Positions 21,446-30,072 of a stretch of 47,313 bases of DNA are shown piece after piece. Position 1 is the first letter of the stretch, and each line of letters begins with the position of its first letter. A program made the position numbers and the translations under genes. The stretch is from contig VBFO01000111.1 in the NCBI GenBank assembly GCA_005881025.1, forward strand, positions 1 through 47,313, read 5' to 3'. The notes under the pieces are model-generated. The model ran no database searches and had not been told where the DNA came from. It saw only the letters and a list, made by a program, of their open reading frames with translations. The DNA is from Chloroflexota bacterium (lineage in GTDB: Bacteria; Chloroflexota; Dormibacteria; Dormibacterales; Dormibacteraceae).

Positions 21446-22707
21446 GCGCCGATCGACGATCTGAACTCCGCGTCCGTTTTGAACGGACCGACAACTGCCA
21501 TCTGGATCGGATTGCTGAGAACATCGACGGCGACGCGGCGGATGTCGGCTGCGGTCACCGCATCGACTGTCACCAGCTCCTGCTCCACAGTGCGGATCTC
21601 GCCCATCGCCAGCTGCTGATAGGTGAGCCAGAACGCGACCCCGTTGGTCGTCTCCATCTCCAGTCGCAGCCGGCCCTTGGTGAACTCCTTCGCCCGTTCC
21701 AGCTCCTGCTCGCCAACCTCCAGCTCGCGCAGCATTCGCAACTCCACGATCGCCGCCTCGACCGCTTTCAGCGCTTGCTTGGGATCGACGCCCAGGTACA
21801 CGCCGAGATAGCCGGTGTCGCGGTGTTTCTGCGTGAAGCTGTGAACGTCGTAGGCGAGACCGAGGCGCTCTCGAATGTTGAGGAAGAGGCGTGAGCTCAT
21901 GCCCTCGCCAAGGATTGTGTTGAGCAGATCAAAGATGTAGCGGTCGGGATGTTGATAGCTGATCGCTCGCATGCCGAGGCACACGTGGGCCTGCTCGGTC
22001 CTGCGTCGCCGGAGGAGCACTCCTGGCGCACTCAGGAGAGCGGGCGACAGCGCCGGGGAGTCGCCGTCCAGCTCTGAGGGCAAGCTCAACCTCGGCGTCA
22101 GAGCCTTCAGCAAGCGCTCCTCGTCCAGCGAGCCGGCCGCACCTGCGACGAGGTAGGGAAGGCGGTAGTGCGCGTTGGCGTACTCGAGAATTTCGTCGCG
22201 CGTCAGGCTCTGGACCGAGCGGATGGTGCCGGCGATGTCGCGCCCGAGAGGATGGTCGGGCCACATGATCTCCTCGAACAGGTTCTGCACCAGGTCCTGC
22301 GGCTGGTCCTGGTACATCTTCAGCTCTTCGAGGATCACGGTTCGCTCACGCTCGACATCCGCGGGCGCCAGCTTCGAGTTGGACACCACGTCGAGCAAGA
22401 CGTCAAGGCCGAGCTCGAGGTGCTCCGCGGGCACCCGCGCCCAGTACGCGGTGAGCTCCTTATCGGTGGACGCGTTGATGAATCCACCGATGCCCTCGAT
22501 CGCGTCCGCGATCTCTTTTGAGGTTGGGCGGCGCTGTGTGCCTTTGAAGTAGAGATGCTCGATGAAGTGCGAAACCCCGGCGAGCCTTTCGTCCTCGAGC
22601 CTCGATCCGCCCGCGAACATGAGCACCAGGCTCGCTGAGAGGCGCTCGGGCATCGGCGAGGTCACGAGGGTCGCCCCGCCGGGGAGGTGATGGAGTCTGT
22701 GGGGCAT
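21442..22707 (-). CDS. M16-family zinc peptidase (processing-protease-like)
   Basis: A 421-residue two-domain metallopeptidase. The inverted zinc motif HxxEH is His47-Phe-Ile-Glu50-His51, followed by the LYFKGT segment. The second domain carries GMSSRLFLNIRERLGLAY, the R/Y pair of active M16 enzymes. There is no signal peptide, so it is probably cytoplasmic. In many Gram-positive bacteria similar genes lie near dnaA or pnp. The start is ATG at 22707, 24 bp after the small unknown gene. Confidence 0.93.
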   Translation of the reverse strand: MPHRLHHLPGGATLVTSPMPERLSASLVLMFAGGSRLEDERLAGVSHFIEHLYFKGTQRRPTSKEIADAIEGIGGFINASTDKELTAYWARVPAEHLELGLDVLLDVVSNSKLAPADVERERTVILEELKMYQDQPQDLVQNLFEEIMWPDHPLGRDIAGTIRSVQSLTRDEILEYANAHYRLPYLVAGAAGSLDEERLLKALTPRLSLPSELDGDSPALSPALLSAPGVLLRRRRTEQAHVCLGMRAISYQHPDRYIFDLLNTILGEGMSSRLFLNIRERLGLAYDVHSFTQKHRDTGYLGVYLGVDPKQALKAVEAAIVELRMLRELEVGEQELERAKEFTKGRLRLEMETTNGVAFWLTYQQLAMGEIRTVEQELVTVDAVTAADIRRVAVDVLSNPIQMAVVGPFKTDAEFRSSIGA

Positions 22708-22731
22708 GGACTGCTTAGGTTAGGGGCCCGG

Positions 22732-23007
22732 CTAGTTGAGCAGGTGTCCTTCCTGGAGCGCGCCGAGGGCTGCGTAGAGAGTCATCGCGACGAAATCCGC
22801 CGGCATTCCGTCGGACGTCGCATCCAGCGCCTCGCCGAGGAACTTGCGCACGTTGGGAACATTGGCCGTCTCCGGCAGCTCGAGGCAGTCGCGGATCGCC
22901 TCCGCGATCTCGGTGGGCGTGATCTCCTCATCACCCGCTCCATCGACGACAGCGTTGACGACTGCGATCGCCTTCCGGATCCGCTCGGCCGCGGACCGGC
23001 CTTGCAT
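22732..23007 (-). CDS. Small unknown acidic protein between jag and the M16 gene
   Basis: A 91-residue protein, mostly helical by composition, with no signal peptide or membrane segment and no recognised domain. A Glu/Asp-rich stretch (DGAGDEEITPTEIAEAI) is followed by a Leu/Ala-rich half. The start is ATG at 23007, 13 bp after the jag stop, and it is co-directional with jag and the peptidase. Third-position G/C bias supports coding. Confidence 0.65.
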   Translation of the reverse strand: MQGRSAAERIRKAIAVVNAVVDGAGDEEITPTEIAEAIRDCLELPETANVPNVRKFLGEALDATSDGMPADFVAMTLYAALGALQEGHLLN

Positions 23008-23020
23008 GGGTCTCGACTCG

Positions 23021-23671
23021 CTACTCGGAGGCGGCCTTGCGCGGACCGACGACCACGCGCCGATCGGGCTCCTCGCCGATGCTCGAGCTCGTCACGTCAG
23101 GATCGCCCTCGAGGGCGAGATGGATGGCCCGACGCTCGAACGCCTGCATTGCATCCAGCGTGATCGCATCTCCTGTCATCTTCACCTGACGCGCTGCGCG
23201 CAGTGCAATCTCGCGCACCGTGTGCTCGCGGCGCTGGCGGTAGCGCTCCACGTCCACGATGACGCGCTCGCCCTCGGCCAGGTGCTTGCCCACCATCACG
23301 TTCGTCACTGACTGCAGAGCACGCAGCGTCTCGCCGCGCCATCCGATCAGCGCGCCGAGGTCGCGGCCCGAAACGTCAAGCGTGAGGGGGTCGCTTCCGG
23401 TCCTGACCATCACCTGGGCGCGCACACCCATGTGCTTCAGCAGGCCTTCGAGCAAGTTGCGGACGGTTTCCGCCTTGCCGTTGGCGGCCTGTGATGGAGC
23501 TGCGACCGATGAGGCGGCGGCCGGATCGATCACGGTCACCTCCACCAATGTCTCGTCGGTGCCCTCGCGCAGGACTTTGACATCGACGTTCCGCCGCGTC
23601 TCCCCCAGCTCTATCAGGGCGGCATCGACGGCCTCATCCAGGGTGCGGCCGCGTCCTTCTGCAGATCTCAT
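23021..23671 (-). CDS. jag: Jag/KhpB RNA-binding protein
   Basis: A 216-residue protein with a Jag N-terminal domain (GRTLDEAVDAALIELG), a type II KH domain with a GxxG loop (IGWRGETLRALQ), and an R3H domain (ERRAIHLAL...SIGEEPDRRVVV). It is an RNA chaperone often encoded after yidC. The start is ATG at 23671, supported by GAGG nine bases upstream; a longer reading into yidC was rejected. Confidence 0.95.
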   Translation of the reverse strand: MRSAEGRGRTLDEAVDAALIELGETRRNVDVKVLREGTDETLVEVTVIDPAAASSVAAPSQAANGKAETVRNLLEGLLKHMGVRAQVMVRTGSDPLTLDVSGRDLGALIGWRGETLRALQSVTNVMVGKHLAEGERVIVDVERYRQRREHTVREIALRAARQVKMTGDAITLDAMQAFERRAIHLALEGDPDVTSSSIGEEPDRRVVVGPRKAASE

Positions 23672-23681
23672 CGATTTGACC

Positions 23682-24644
23682 TCACGAATATTTGTCGGGG
23701 CTCTGGCCATAGGCCGGCCGCTGTTTCTTCCGCTTCGCTTTGCCGTTGCCGTTCGACGCCCGCTTCGGCAGATCGCGCGAGCCCGCCGCGGGCCCGCTGC
23801 GTGGAGACGGTCCTTTTGACATGGCCGCTGTCGGCGGCCGCTCGCTCCCCCGCCTCGGCAGCAGATTTCCCCACCCGACCACGAAGCTCTGCTGAATGAT
23901 ACCCACGAGGTTCCCGATGAACCAGTACAGGCCCAGGCCGGCGGGGACCTGGAAAGCGAAGATGCCGATCATCAGGGGCGAGATGTAGACCATCGTCCGC
24001 TGCATCTGCTGCTGCTGCTGCTCCTGCTCGGTGGGGTTAGGCGGGGTCGGCTGCTGAAGCATCTTCGACTGCACGAAGGTGGTCGCGGCCGCCAGCAGCG
24101 GGAAGACCAGGTACGCGATCGCGGGGACATAGGGCAAACCTGTGATCAGGTGCGTCTGGCTCGGGAGCTCCATCAGGTTGGGCACGAAGAGGAAATGCGG
24201 GGCGGTGACGTGCGCTCCCCTGAAGACGTAGTACAGCGCGGTCAGGACAGGGATCTGGATGATCAGGGGAAGGCAGCCCACCAGCCCTCCCAGCGGGTTG
24301 ACCCCGTGCTCCTGGTAGAGCTTCATCATCTCCGCGTTCAGCTTCTGCGGGTCTTTCTTCAACTTCTTGCGCAGCTCGGCGACCTCAGGCGCGAGCTTTC
24401 GCTGCTCGGTCATCGTCCTGCGCTGTGTGATCAGCTGAAACTGCTGCAGTGGAGCCAGCAGGAGCCGGATGATGATCGTCACCACGATGATCGCCACCCC
24501 GTAGGCGCCGATCGCCTCCGCCACGGGCACTCCCTGCAAGCTGCCGTAGATCGTGTCGAGCAGCCAGGCGACGGGCTGCTTCACGACCAGCTCCCAGAGA
24601 TGGACGATGGGCTGGAATACGTCGAAGATCGAGTTCAGGAAAAT
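23682..24644 (-). CDS. yidC: Membrane protein insertase YidC (short Oxa1 type), probable ATT start
   Basis: An Oxa1-family insertase that places proteins in the membrane alone or with SecYEG. The five-helix core is present with the positively charged groove residue (TIIIRLLLAPLQQF), and the C-terminal tail is basic (KAKRKKQ), as in ribosome-binding YidC. There is no large periplasmic domain, as in Gram-positive types. The first canonical in-frame start, GTG 24584, would cut off FLNSIFDVFQPIVHLWELV, which looks like the usual N-terminal segment. Between the in-frame stop of yidD (24669-24671) and that GTG there is no ATG, GTG or TTG. ATT at 24642-24644 follows AGGAGAG by eight bases and is my preferred start, giving 320 residues. 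Confidence 0.9.
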   Translation of the reverse strand: MFLNSIFDVFQPIVHLWELVVKQPVAWLLDTIYGSLQGVPVAEAIGAYGVAIIVVTIIIRLLLAPLQQFQLITQRRTMTEQRKLAPEVAELRKKLKKDPQKLNAEMMKLYQEHGVNPLGGLVGCLPLIIQIPVLTALYYVFRGAHVTAPHFLFVPNLMELPSQTHLITGLPYVPAIAYLVFPLLAAATTFVQSKMLQQPTPPNPTEQEQQQQQMQRTMVYISPLMIGIFAFQVPAGLGLYWFIGNLVGIIQQSFVVGWGNLLPRRGSERPPTAAMSKGPSPRSGPAAGSRDLPKRASNGNGKAKRKKQRPAYGQSPDKYS

Positions 24645-24668
24645 GGTTGTGTCTCTCCTAGCTCGGCA

Positions 24669-24878
24669 TCAAGGGACTGGATCGTAGCCGCCCTTCGTGA
24701 ACGGGTTGCAGCGGGCGATGCGGACCGCTCCCATCCAGCCGCCGCGCACCCAGCCGTAGCGTTCCACGGCTTCATACGTGTAGTGCGAGCAGGAAGGGTA
24801 GTACCGGCATGAGGGCGGAAGGATTTTGGAAAAAGTCATCTGGTATCCACGGATCACGGCGAGGAGTACGCGGGTCAT
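24669..24878 (-). CDS. yidD: Membrane protein insertion efficiency factor YidD
   Basis: A 69-residue protein with the family core [20 protein letters not shown] and the conserved Cys and [23 protein letters not shown] tail. It assists YidC-dependent insertion. The ATG start overlaps the rnpA stop (ATGA). Its order between rnpA and yidC is the standard bacterial one. Confidence 0.95.
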   Translation of the reverse strand: MTRVLLAVIRGYQMTFSKILPPSCRYYPSCSHYTYEAVERYGWVRGGWMGAVRIARCNPFTKGGYDPVP

Positions 24879-25234
24879 GAGTCCAGCTTCGTGAGCCGGA
24901 GAGCCGCCTGCTCGGTCTCCTCCTTCAGGTCGGCAAATCGCAGCTTGAGCGCCGCGGGCCGGGCGATCAGGACCACGTCATATCGTATTCCCCGCAGGAG
25001 GAGCGCTGAATCCGAGGCCAGCAGCAGCTGTCGCGCCACCTCCCGCAGCCGCCGGCGCGCGCGGTTCCGCTCGACGGCGGTCTTCACCTGCCGGCTGACA
25101 GTCACTCCCACCCGGCTGTGGTCGGCGCTGCTCGGCACGGCGAGCACCACGAGTCCTTTGCCGCTGAAGATCCTCTTGCCCTGGAGCGCCGCCTGGAAGT
25201 CTTTTTGACGGCGAAGACGCACGCGCCTCTTCAT
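24875..25234 (-). CDS. rnpA: Ribonuclease P protein component
   Basis: A 119-residue basic protein subunit of RNase P, which matures tRNA 5' ends. The RNR motif region is [14 protein letters not shown], and the N-terminus [15 protein letters not shown] is typical. The start is ATG at 25234, 19 bp after rpmH, with a 4-bp overlap into yidD. Confidence 0.95.
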   Translation of the reverse strand: MKRRVRLRRQKDFQAALQGKRIFSGKGLVVLAVPSSADHSRVGVTVSRQVKTAVERNRARRRLREVARQLLLASDSALLLRGIRYDVVLIARPAALKLRFADLKEETEQAALRLTKLDS

Positions 25235-25253
25235 CTCGAAGAGGACCTCGGCC

Positions 25254-25388
25254 TCAGCTGGTCAGGCGCTGTCGGCCCTTGCGGCGGCGGTTCTGCACCA
25301 CGCGAGCTCCGCCGCGGCTGCTCATCCGGCGCAGAAAGCCGTGAACCCGGCGGCGGTAGCGCTTCTTGGGTTGGAACGTGCGCTTCAT
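25254..25388 (-). CDS. rpmH: Large ribosomal subunit protein bL34
   Basis: A 44-residue, strongly basic protein. It starts [18 protein letters not shown], the bL34 signature, and continues [13 protein letters not shown] to a basic end. The start is ATG at 25388. A TACACT element at 25399-25404 (minus strand) could be its -10 and would leave an almost leaderless mRNA. It is the first gene left of the origin. Confidence 0.95.
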   Translation of the reverse strand: MKRTFQPKKRYRRRVHGFLRRMSSRGGARVVQNRRRKGRQRLTS

Positions 25389-25466
25389 CAGAAGCGCGAG
25401 TGTAGCGAAACGAGGTGTGGTGGATCGTGATACCGCTTGTGTGGCTTTATCCAGTCCCTGACGGGC

Positions 25467-25495
25467 TTGCTAGGACGGAGGTATGTTGCTAGAAT
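25467..25495 (+). promoter_or_regulatory. Promoter candidate TTGCTA-N17-TAGAAT
   Basis: A -35-like TTGCTA (25467-25472) and a -10-like TAGAAT (25490-25495) are separated by exactly 17 bp on the plus strand. A transcript starting near 25502 would have a leader of about 415 bases to the dnaA GTG, crossing all the DnaA boxes. It could serve dnaA or a non-coding origin transcript. Confidence 0.5.
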
Positions 25496-25661
25496 CCCGG
25501 CCCGGAAGCACCACCAGCGCGACACGGATCACGTCTCAGTACAGCCGAGATAGAGGGGCATCATTCTTTCCTCGGTTACTTGTATTAGGTAAGGCCACAG
25601 CACCGCTTCCACAATAGTTGCAGGCCGGAAGGGAGCTTTCATAACGGGCCGGGAGGCTCGC

Positions 25662-25692
25662 CTGTGGAAATCCGGTCTGGTCTTTTCCACAG
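25662..25692. repeat. Inverted pair of DnaA-box-like 9-mers
   Basis: CTGTGGAAA (25662-25670) and TTTCCACAG (25684-25692) are exact inverted copies separated by 13 bp. Each overlaps a 7/9 or 8/9 match to the DnaA box (ATTTCCACA on minus, TTTTCCACA on plus). Head-to-head placement fits cooperative DnaA binding. Confidence 0.6.
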
Positions 25693-25748
25693 ACACACGG
25701 GAGGCGGATCCGATCGGTCAGAGATTGTCGGTTGAACCAGCATGCGCG

Positions 25749-25773
25749 CTCCGGGCCGTCCGCACGCCCGGAG
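25749..25773. repeat. Stem-loop CTCCGGGC-N9-GCCCGGAG in the origin region
   Basis: Perfect 8-bp GC-rich arms with a 9-base loop. No T-run follows, so it is not a standard terminator. In the dnaA leader it could fold as RNA. It lies between the inverted boxes and the perfect DnaA box. Confidence 0.5.
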
Positions 25774-25816
25774 ACAGGTAGGACGCCCCGTCGTGACCCC
25801 AAGCCTGACCCCCAGC

Positions 25817-25825
25817 TTATCCACA
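25817..25825 (+). promoter_or_regulatory. Perfect DnaA box TTATCCACA
   Basis: An exact match to the consensus DnaA-binding 9-mer, 92 bp before the dnaA start. It is the only perfect copy I found in either gap around dnaA. It could serve both origin firing and dnaA autoregulation. Confidence 0.8.
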
Positions 25826-25916
25826 GCATTTGCACCAAGCGCTGCCCAAGCGGTTGCTGGAGTTTTCGACCCGGCCGACCGCTCGCGGCGGGACACAACG
25901 AAGGAGAGGTGAGCAG

Positions 25917-27293
25917 GTGAACCAGGACCAGATCTGGTCGCAGGTCCAGGAGGAGCTCAGGTTTCAGCTCGCCAAGCGCACCTATGACATGTGGCTCAAA
26001 AACACCTCGGTGGTGTCGGCTGATGGCAGCACGTTCCGCATCGGCGTACCCAGCAAGCTGGCGAAGGACTGGCTGGAGGATCGCTTCGCCGGTCTCATCC
26101 AGGAGACGCTGCAGGCGGTCACCGGCGCTGAGGTGAACATCGACTTCGTGATCTCTCCAACAGGGCACCGGCCGCCGGTGCTCACCGCCGACCCAAACGG
26201 ACCCGATCCCGCGGGCGACAACGGTCACGAGAACGGCGTCGGAGGGCATGACTCCGGTCCGATCCTGTCGTCCGACCTCAATGCGCGTTTCAAGTTCTCG
26301 TCCTTCGTCGTGGGCCACAACTCTCAGTTCGCGCACGCAGCCGCGAAGGCCGTGGCCGAGGCGCCTGGCGACAGCTACAACCCACTTTTCATCTACGGAG
26401 GCGTAGGTCTCGGCAAGACACACTTGATGCACGCCATCGGGCATGAGGTGCATGACCGCTTCCCGCGCAAGCGAGTCGTTTACCTCACGTCGGAGCAGTT
26501 CACCAACGAGGTGATCAGCTCCATCGCCACAGCCCGCATGGGTGAGTTTCGGCATAAGTACCGCACCGTCGACGTCCTGCTCATCGACGACGTGCAGTTC
26601 CTGGCGGGGAAGGACCGCACGAAGGAGGAGTTCTTCCACACCTTCAATGCTTTGCACGAGATCAACAAGCAGATAGTCATCTCGTCCGACCGGCCGCCAA
26701 AAGAGATCCCGACGCTGGAGGACCGCCTGCGCTCGCGATTCGAGTGGGGCTTGATCGCCGACATCCAGTCGCCAGACTTCGAGACGCGGCTCGCCATCCT
26801 CCACTCCAAGCTCGGAGGACATGCGGGGCTTGTGCCTGAAGAGGTCCTGAGCTTCATCGCCCACAAGGTCCAGCGAAACATCCGCGAGCTGGAGGGAGCG
26901 CTCACCAGGGTGCAGGCGTTCGCCGCTGTCCATCAGCGATCGGTCGATGAGGACGAAGCGGCGCGACTGCTCGCCGACATCATTCCGGCCGGCACCCGCA
27001 AACCAATCAACGTCGACCGCATCCAGGTGCTCGTCGCCGACTACTACAACGTCACCCTCGACGATATGAAGGGGAAGCGGCGCGACAAGCACATAGTGTT
27101 CCCGCGCCAGGTCGCGATGTTCCTGGTCCGTGAGGAGACTCCTTCATCCTTGCCCGCCATCGGCAAGGCATTCGGTGGTCGCGATCACACGACCGCTCTG
27201 CACTCGATCGAAAAGATCGCCAATGAGCTGAAGGAGGACGAGAGGTTGCGGTACGAGGTTCAGGCCATCCGCGAGAAGCTCTACGCCGAGTGA
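25917..27293 (+). CDS. dnaA: Chromosomal replication initiator DnaA
   Basis: A 458-residue AAA+ initiator. Domain I starts NQDQIWSQVQEELRFQL. A variable, Gly/Asp/Pro-rich domain II lies at about 85-125. Domain III has Walker A GGVGLGKTH and Walker B LLIDDVQFLAGK. Domain IV has the DNA-binding signature GRDHTTALHS. The start is GTG at 25917-25919, with AGGAGAGG seven bases upstream; an earlier reading through the leader was rejected because it is unconserved and ignores that site. Confidence 0.97.
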   Translation: MNQDQIWSQVQEELRFQLAKRTYDMWLKNTSVVSADGSTFRIGVPSKLAKDWLEDRFAGLIQETLQAVTGAEVNIDFVISPTGHRPPVLTADPNGPDPAGDNGHENGVGGHDSGPILSSDLNARFKFSSFVVGHNSQFAHAAAKAVAEAPGDSYNPLFIYGGVGLGKTHLMHAIGHEVHDRFPRKRVVYLTSEQFTNEVISSIATARMGEFRHKYRTVDVLLIDDVQFLAGKDRTKEEFFHTFNALHEINKQIVISSDRPPKEIPTLEDRLRSRFEWGLIADIQSPDFETRLAILHSKLGGHAGLVPEEVLSFIAHKVQRNIRELEGALTRVQAFAAVHQRSVDEDEAARLLADIIPAGTRKPINVDRIQVLVADYYNVTLDDMKGKRRDKHIVFPRQVAMFLVREETPSSLPAIGKAFGGRDHTTALHSIEKIANELKEDERLRYEVQAIREKLYAE

Positions 27294-27534
27294 TGCGCGT
27301 CTCCACACTTTCTTCAAACGTGGTTGGGAAAGCGATTGGACAATCGGCTCGACGGCGATTGTTCCCCACCATGGCCACAGCGCACCGCCCTCTACCCACC
27401 GGTTTCGAGCCACTTGTCCCCGCCGGCGATCGATCTGTAAACGATCTCTATGTCCACAGAACCCACAGCGCTTACTGTTATCCGTTACGGACTGAGTCAA
27501 TTAGTAAGACCGCTATCAACGGGGGACAACTGTC
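27294..27534. other. dnaA-dnaN intergenic region, possible second origin part
   Basis: A 241-bp non-coding gap. It holds DnaA-box-like sequences of 7/9 at 27299-27307 (GTCTCCACA) and 27450-27458 (ATGTCCACA), and a weak TTATCCGTT at 27478-27486. The right end, about 27470-27518, is clearly poorer in G/C than its surroundings and could be an unwinding element or the dnaN promoter. No gene is seen. Confidence 0.55.
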
Positions 27535-28680
27535 GTGAACGCCAAAGCCATCGCTACCCAGATGAAAGTCACCTGCAGGCCCTCAGTGTTGAGTCAGGCT
27601 CTCCAGGTGGTGTCGCGTGCCATCTCGAGCCGGACGACGCTGCCGATACTCAACAACATCCTCATCGAGACCACTGCCGAAGGCCTGGCTCTCACAGCGA
27701 CCAACCTGGAGATTGGAATCAGGAAGGTGGTCCCGGCCGAGGTCGCGATGGAAGGAAGCACGACCGCACCGGCGAGGCTGCTGACGGATTTTGTGAGCAC
27801 TCTTCCAGACCAGGATCTCGAGCTGAGCCTGGACGGTGCGACGCAATCTCTTGGGCTGCGGTGCGCGCGCTTCGACACTCACATCAAATGCATCGAGGCG
27901 GAGGAGTTCCCACCAGGCCCGCGCCCGGACGAGGGCGACCGTCTGGAGGTCCCGCTGGACGAGCTGGTGAAGGCGGTCGAGCAGACCCAGATGGCCGCCT
28001 CCACGGACGAGGCGAGGCCAGTTCTGACCGGCGTCCTGGTTCAGGTGCAGGCCGGAAACCTGACCCTGGCGGCGACCGACGGCCACAGGCTGGCCGTGCG
28101 CAAGCTGCCGGCGCAAGGGGCGGGGGATCTCGAGGCGAGCTTGATCGTGCCGGCCCGAGCCCTGGCTGAGCTGGCGCGGGTGTTGAAGGGCGAGCCCGGC
28201 CGCGTCGAGATCATCATCTCGAAGGCCCGCAACCAGATCTTCTTCAAGGCCGGCAACTCTGAGCTGACCTCCAGACTGATCGATGGAAAGTATCCAAACT
28301 ACTCACAGGTTATCCCCAGCAAGAGCTCGACCACGGTCAGGGTTCCGACCGCCGAGCTGACCCAAACCGTACGGGCGGTATCGCTTTTTGCCCGTGACAG
28401 CGCCAACGTGATCCGCGTGAAAGCCACATCCGGTGCCGTCACTTTGTCGGCGACCACCAACGAGGTGGGGGACAGCAAGGCTGAGATGTCCGCCGAGGTG
28501 GAAGGTTCAGAGATCCAGATCGCTTTCAATGCCCGCTACGTCCTCGACGCCCTGGGGGTGATCGGCGAAGACGAGGTCGAGCTCCTCTTCGACGGTCCGC
28601 TCAGCCCAGGGCTGCTGCGCCCGCCGGGCAAGGAGCACTACCTGTACGTGATCATGCCCGTGCGGGTGGCAATGTCTTAG
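27535..28680 (+). CDS. dnaN: DNA polymerase III sliding clamp (beta subunit)
   Basis: A 381-residue three-domain clamp that tethers polymerase III to DNA. The N-terminal MKVTCRPSVLSQALQVVSRAIS, central ATDGHRLAVRKL and C-terminal YLYVIMPVRVAMS segments are typical. GTG at 27535 gives nine residues before MKVTC; ATG at 27562 is an alternative start. It lies between dnaA and recF as usual. Confidence 0.97.
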   Translation: MNAKAIATQMKVTCRPSVLSQALQVVSRAISSRTTLPILNNILIETTAEGLALTATNLEIGIRKVVPAEVAMEGSTTAPARLLTDFVSTLPDQDLELSLDGATQSLGLRCARFDTHIKCIEAEEFPPGPRPDEGDRLEVPLDELVKAVEQTQMAASTDEARPVLTGVLVQVQAGNLTLAATDGHRLAVRKLPAQGAGDLEASLIVPARALAELARVLKGEPGRVEIIISKARNQIFFKAGNSELTSRLIDGKYPNYSQVIPSKSSTTVRVPTAELTQTVRAVSLFARDSANVIRVKATSGAVTLSATTNEVGDSKAEMSAEVEGSEIQIAFNARYVLDALGVIGEDEVELLFDGPLSPGLLRPPGKEHYLYVIMPVRVAMS

Positions 28681-28697
28681 CTCGGGCTCCCCCGGGA

Positions 28698-29775
<1,078 letters not shown>

Positions 29776-29783
<8 letters not shown>

Positions 29784-30072
29784 GCTGGGCAATATCCTCG
29801 CCACAGTCTTGCGCCGGCAGCCCGGGGGGGCACGCATCCTGGGCTCGCAAGTGGCGGCGGCGTTCAAGGTCGTGATCGGTCCTGAGCCGGCCAGGCTGTG
29901 CGACGAGGTGGAGCTCCGCTCCGGGGTGCTGGTGGTGACCACCTCCAGCCCAGCGCTGGCCCACCAGCTGCGACTCGACGCAGAGACGGTGGTCGAACGT
30001 CTCAATGGGATGAACCTCGGCCGCAACGTTCGCTCGCTGCGGGTGCGCATCGGCCGGCCGACCCTGTCATGA
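29776..30072 (+). CDS. DUF721/DciA-like protein (candidate helicase loader)
   Basis: A 98-residue protein whose first part (LGNILATVLRRQPGGARILGSQVAAAFKVV, cut short) and core (GVLVVTTSSPALAHQL) match the DUF721 layout: a KH-like domain that binds single-stranded DNA. DUF721 includes DciA, which loads the replicative helicase where DnaC/DnaI is absent. The GTG start overlaps the recF stop by 8 bp, and the stop overlaps the helicase start (ATGA). Position in the dnaA-dnaN-recF operon supports a replication role. Confidence 0.85.

Larger units (their letters stand above)
25389..25916. other. Probable replication origin region (oriC) between rpmH and dnaA
   Basis: A 528-bp non-coding stretch at the point where genes diverge: rpmH leftward, dnaA rightward. 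It contains one perfect DnaA box, a pair of inverted DnaA-box-like 9-mers, a strong stem-loop and a good promoter candidate (annotated separately). Further imperfect boxes are TTATCCAGT at 25447-25455 and GCTTCCACA at 25605-25613. An open minus-strand reading across it is unconserved and was rejected. The second origin part may be the dnaA-dnaN gap. No experimental support is available here. Confidence 0.75.

Noticed and set aside
25536-27092. 518-codon minus-strand open frame opposite dnaA and oriC
   Set aside because: No conserved motif; dnaA on the other strand is certain.
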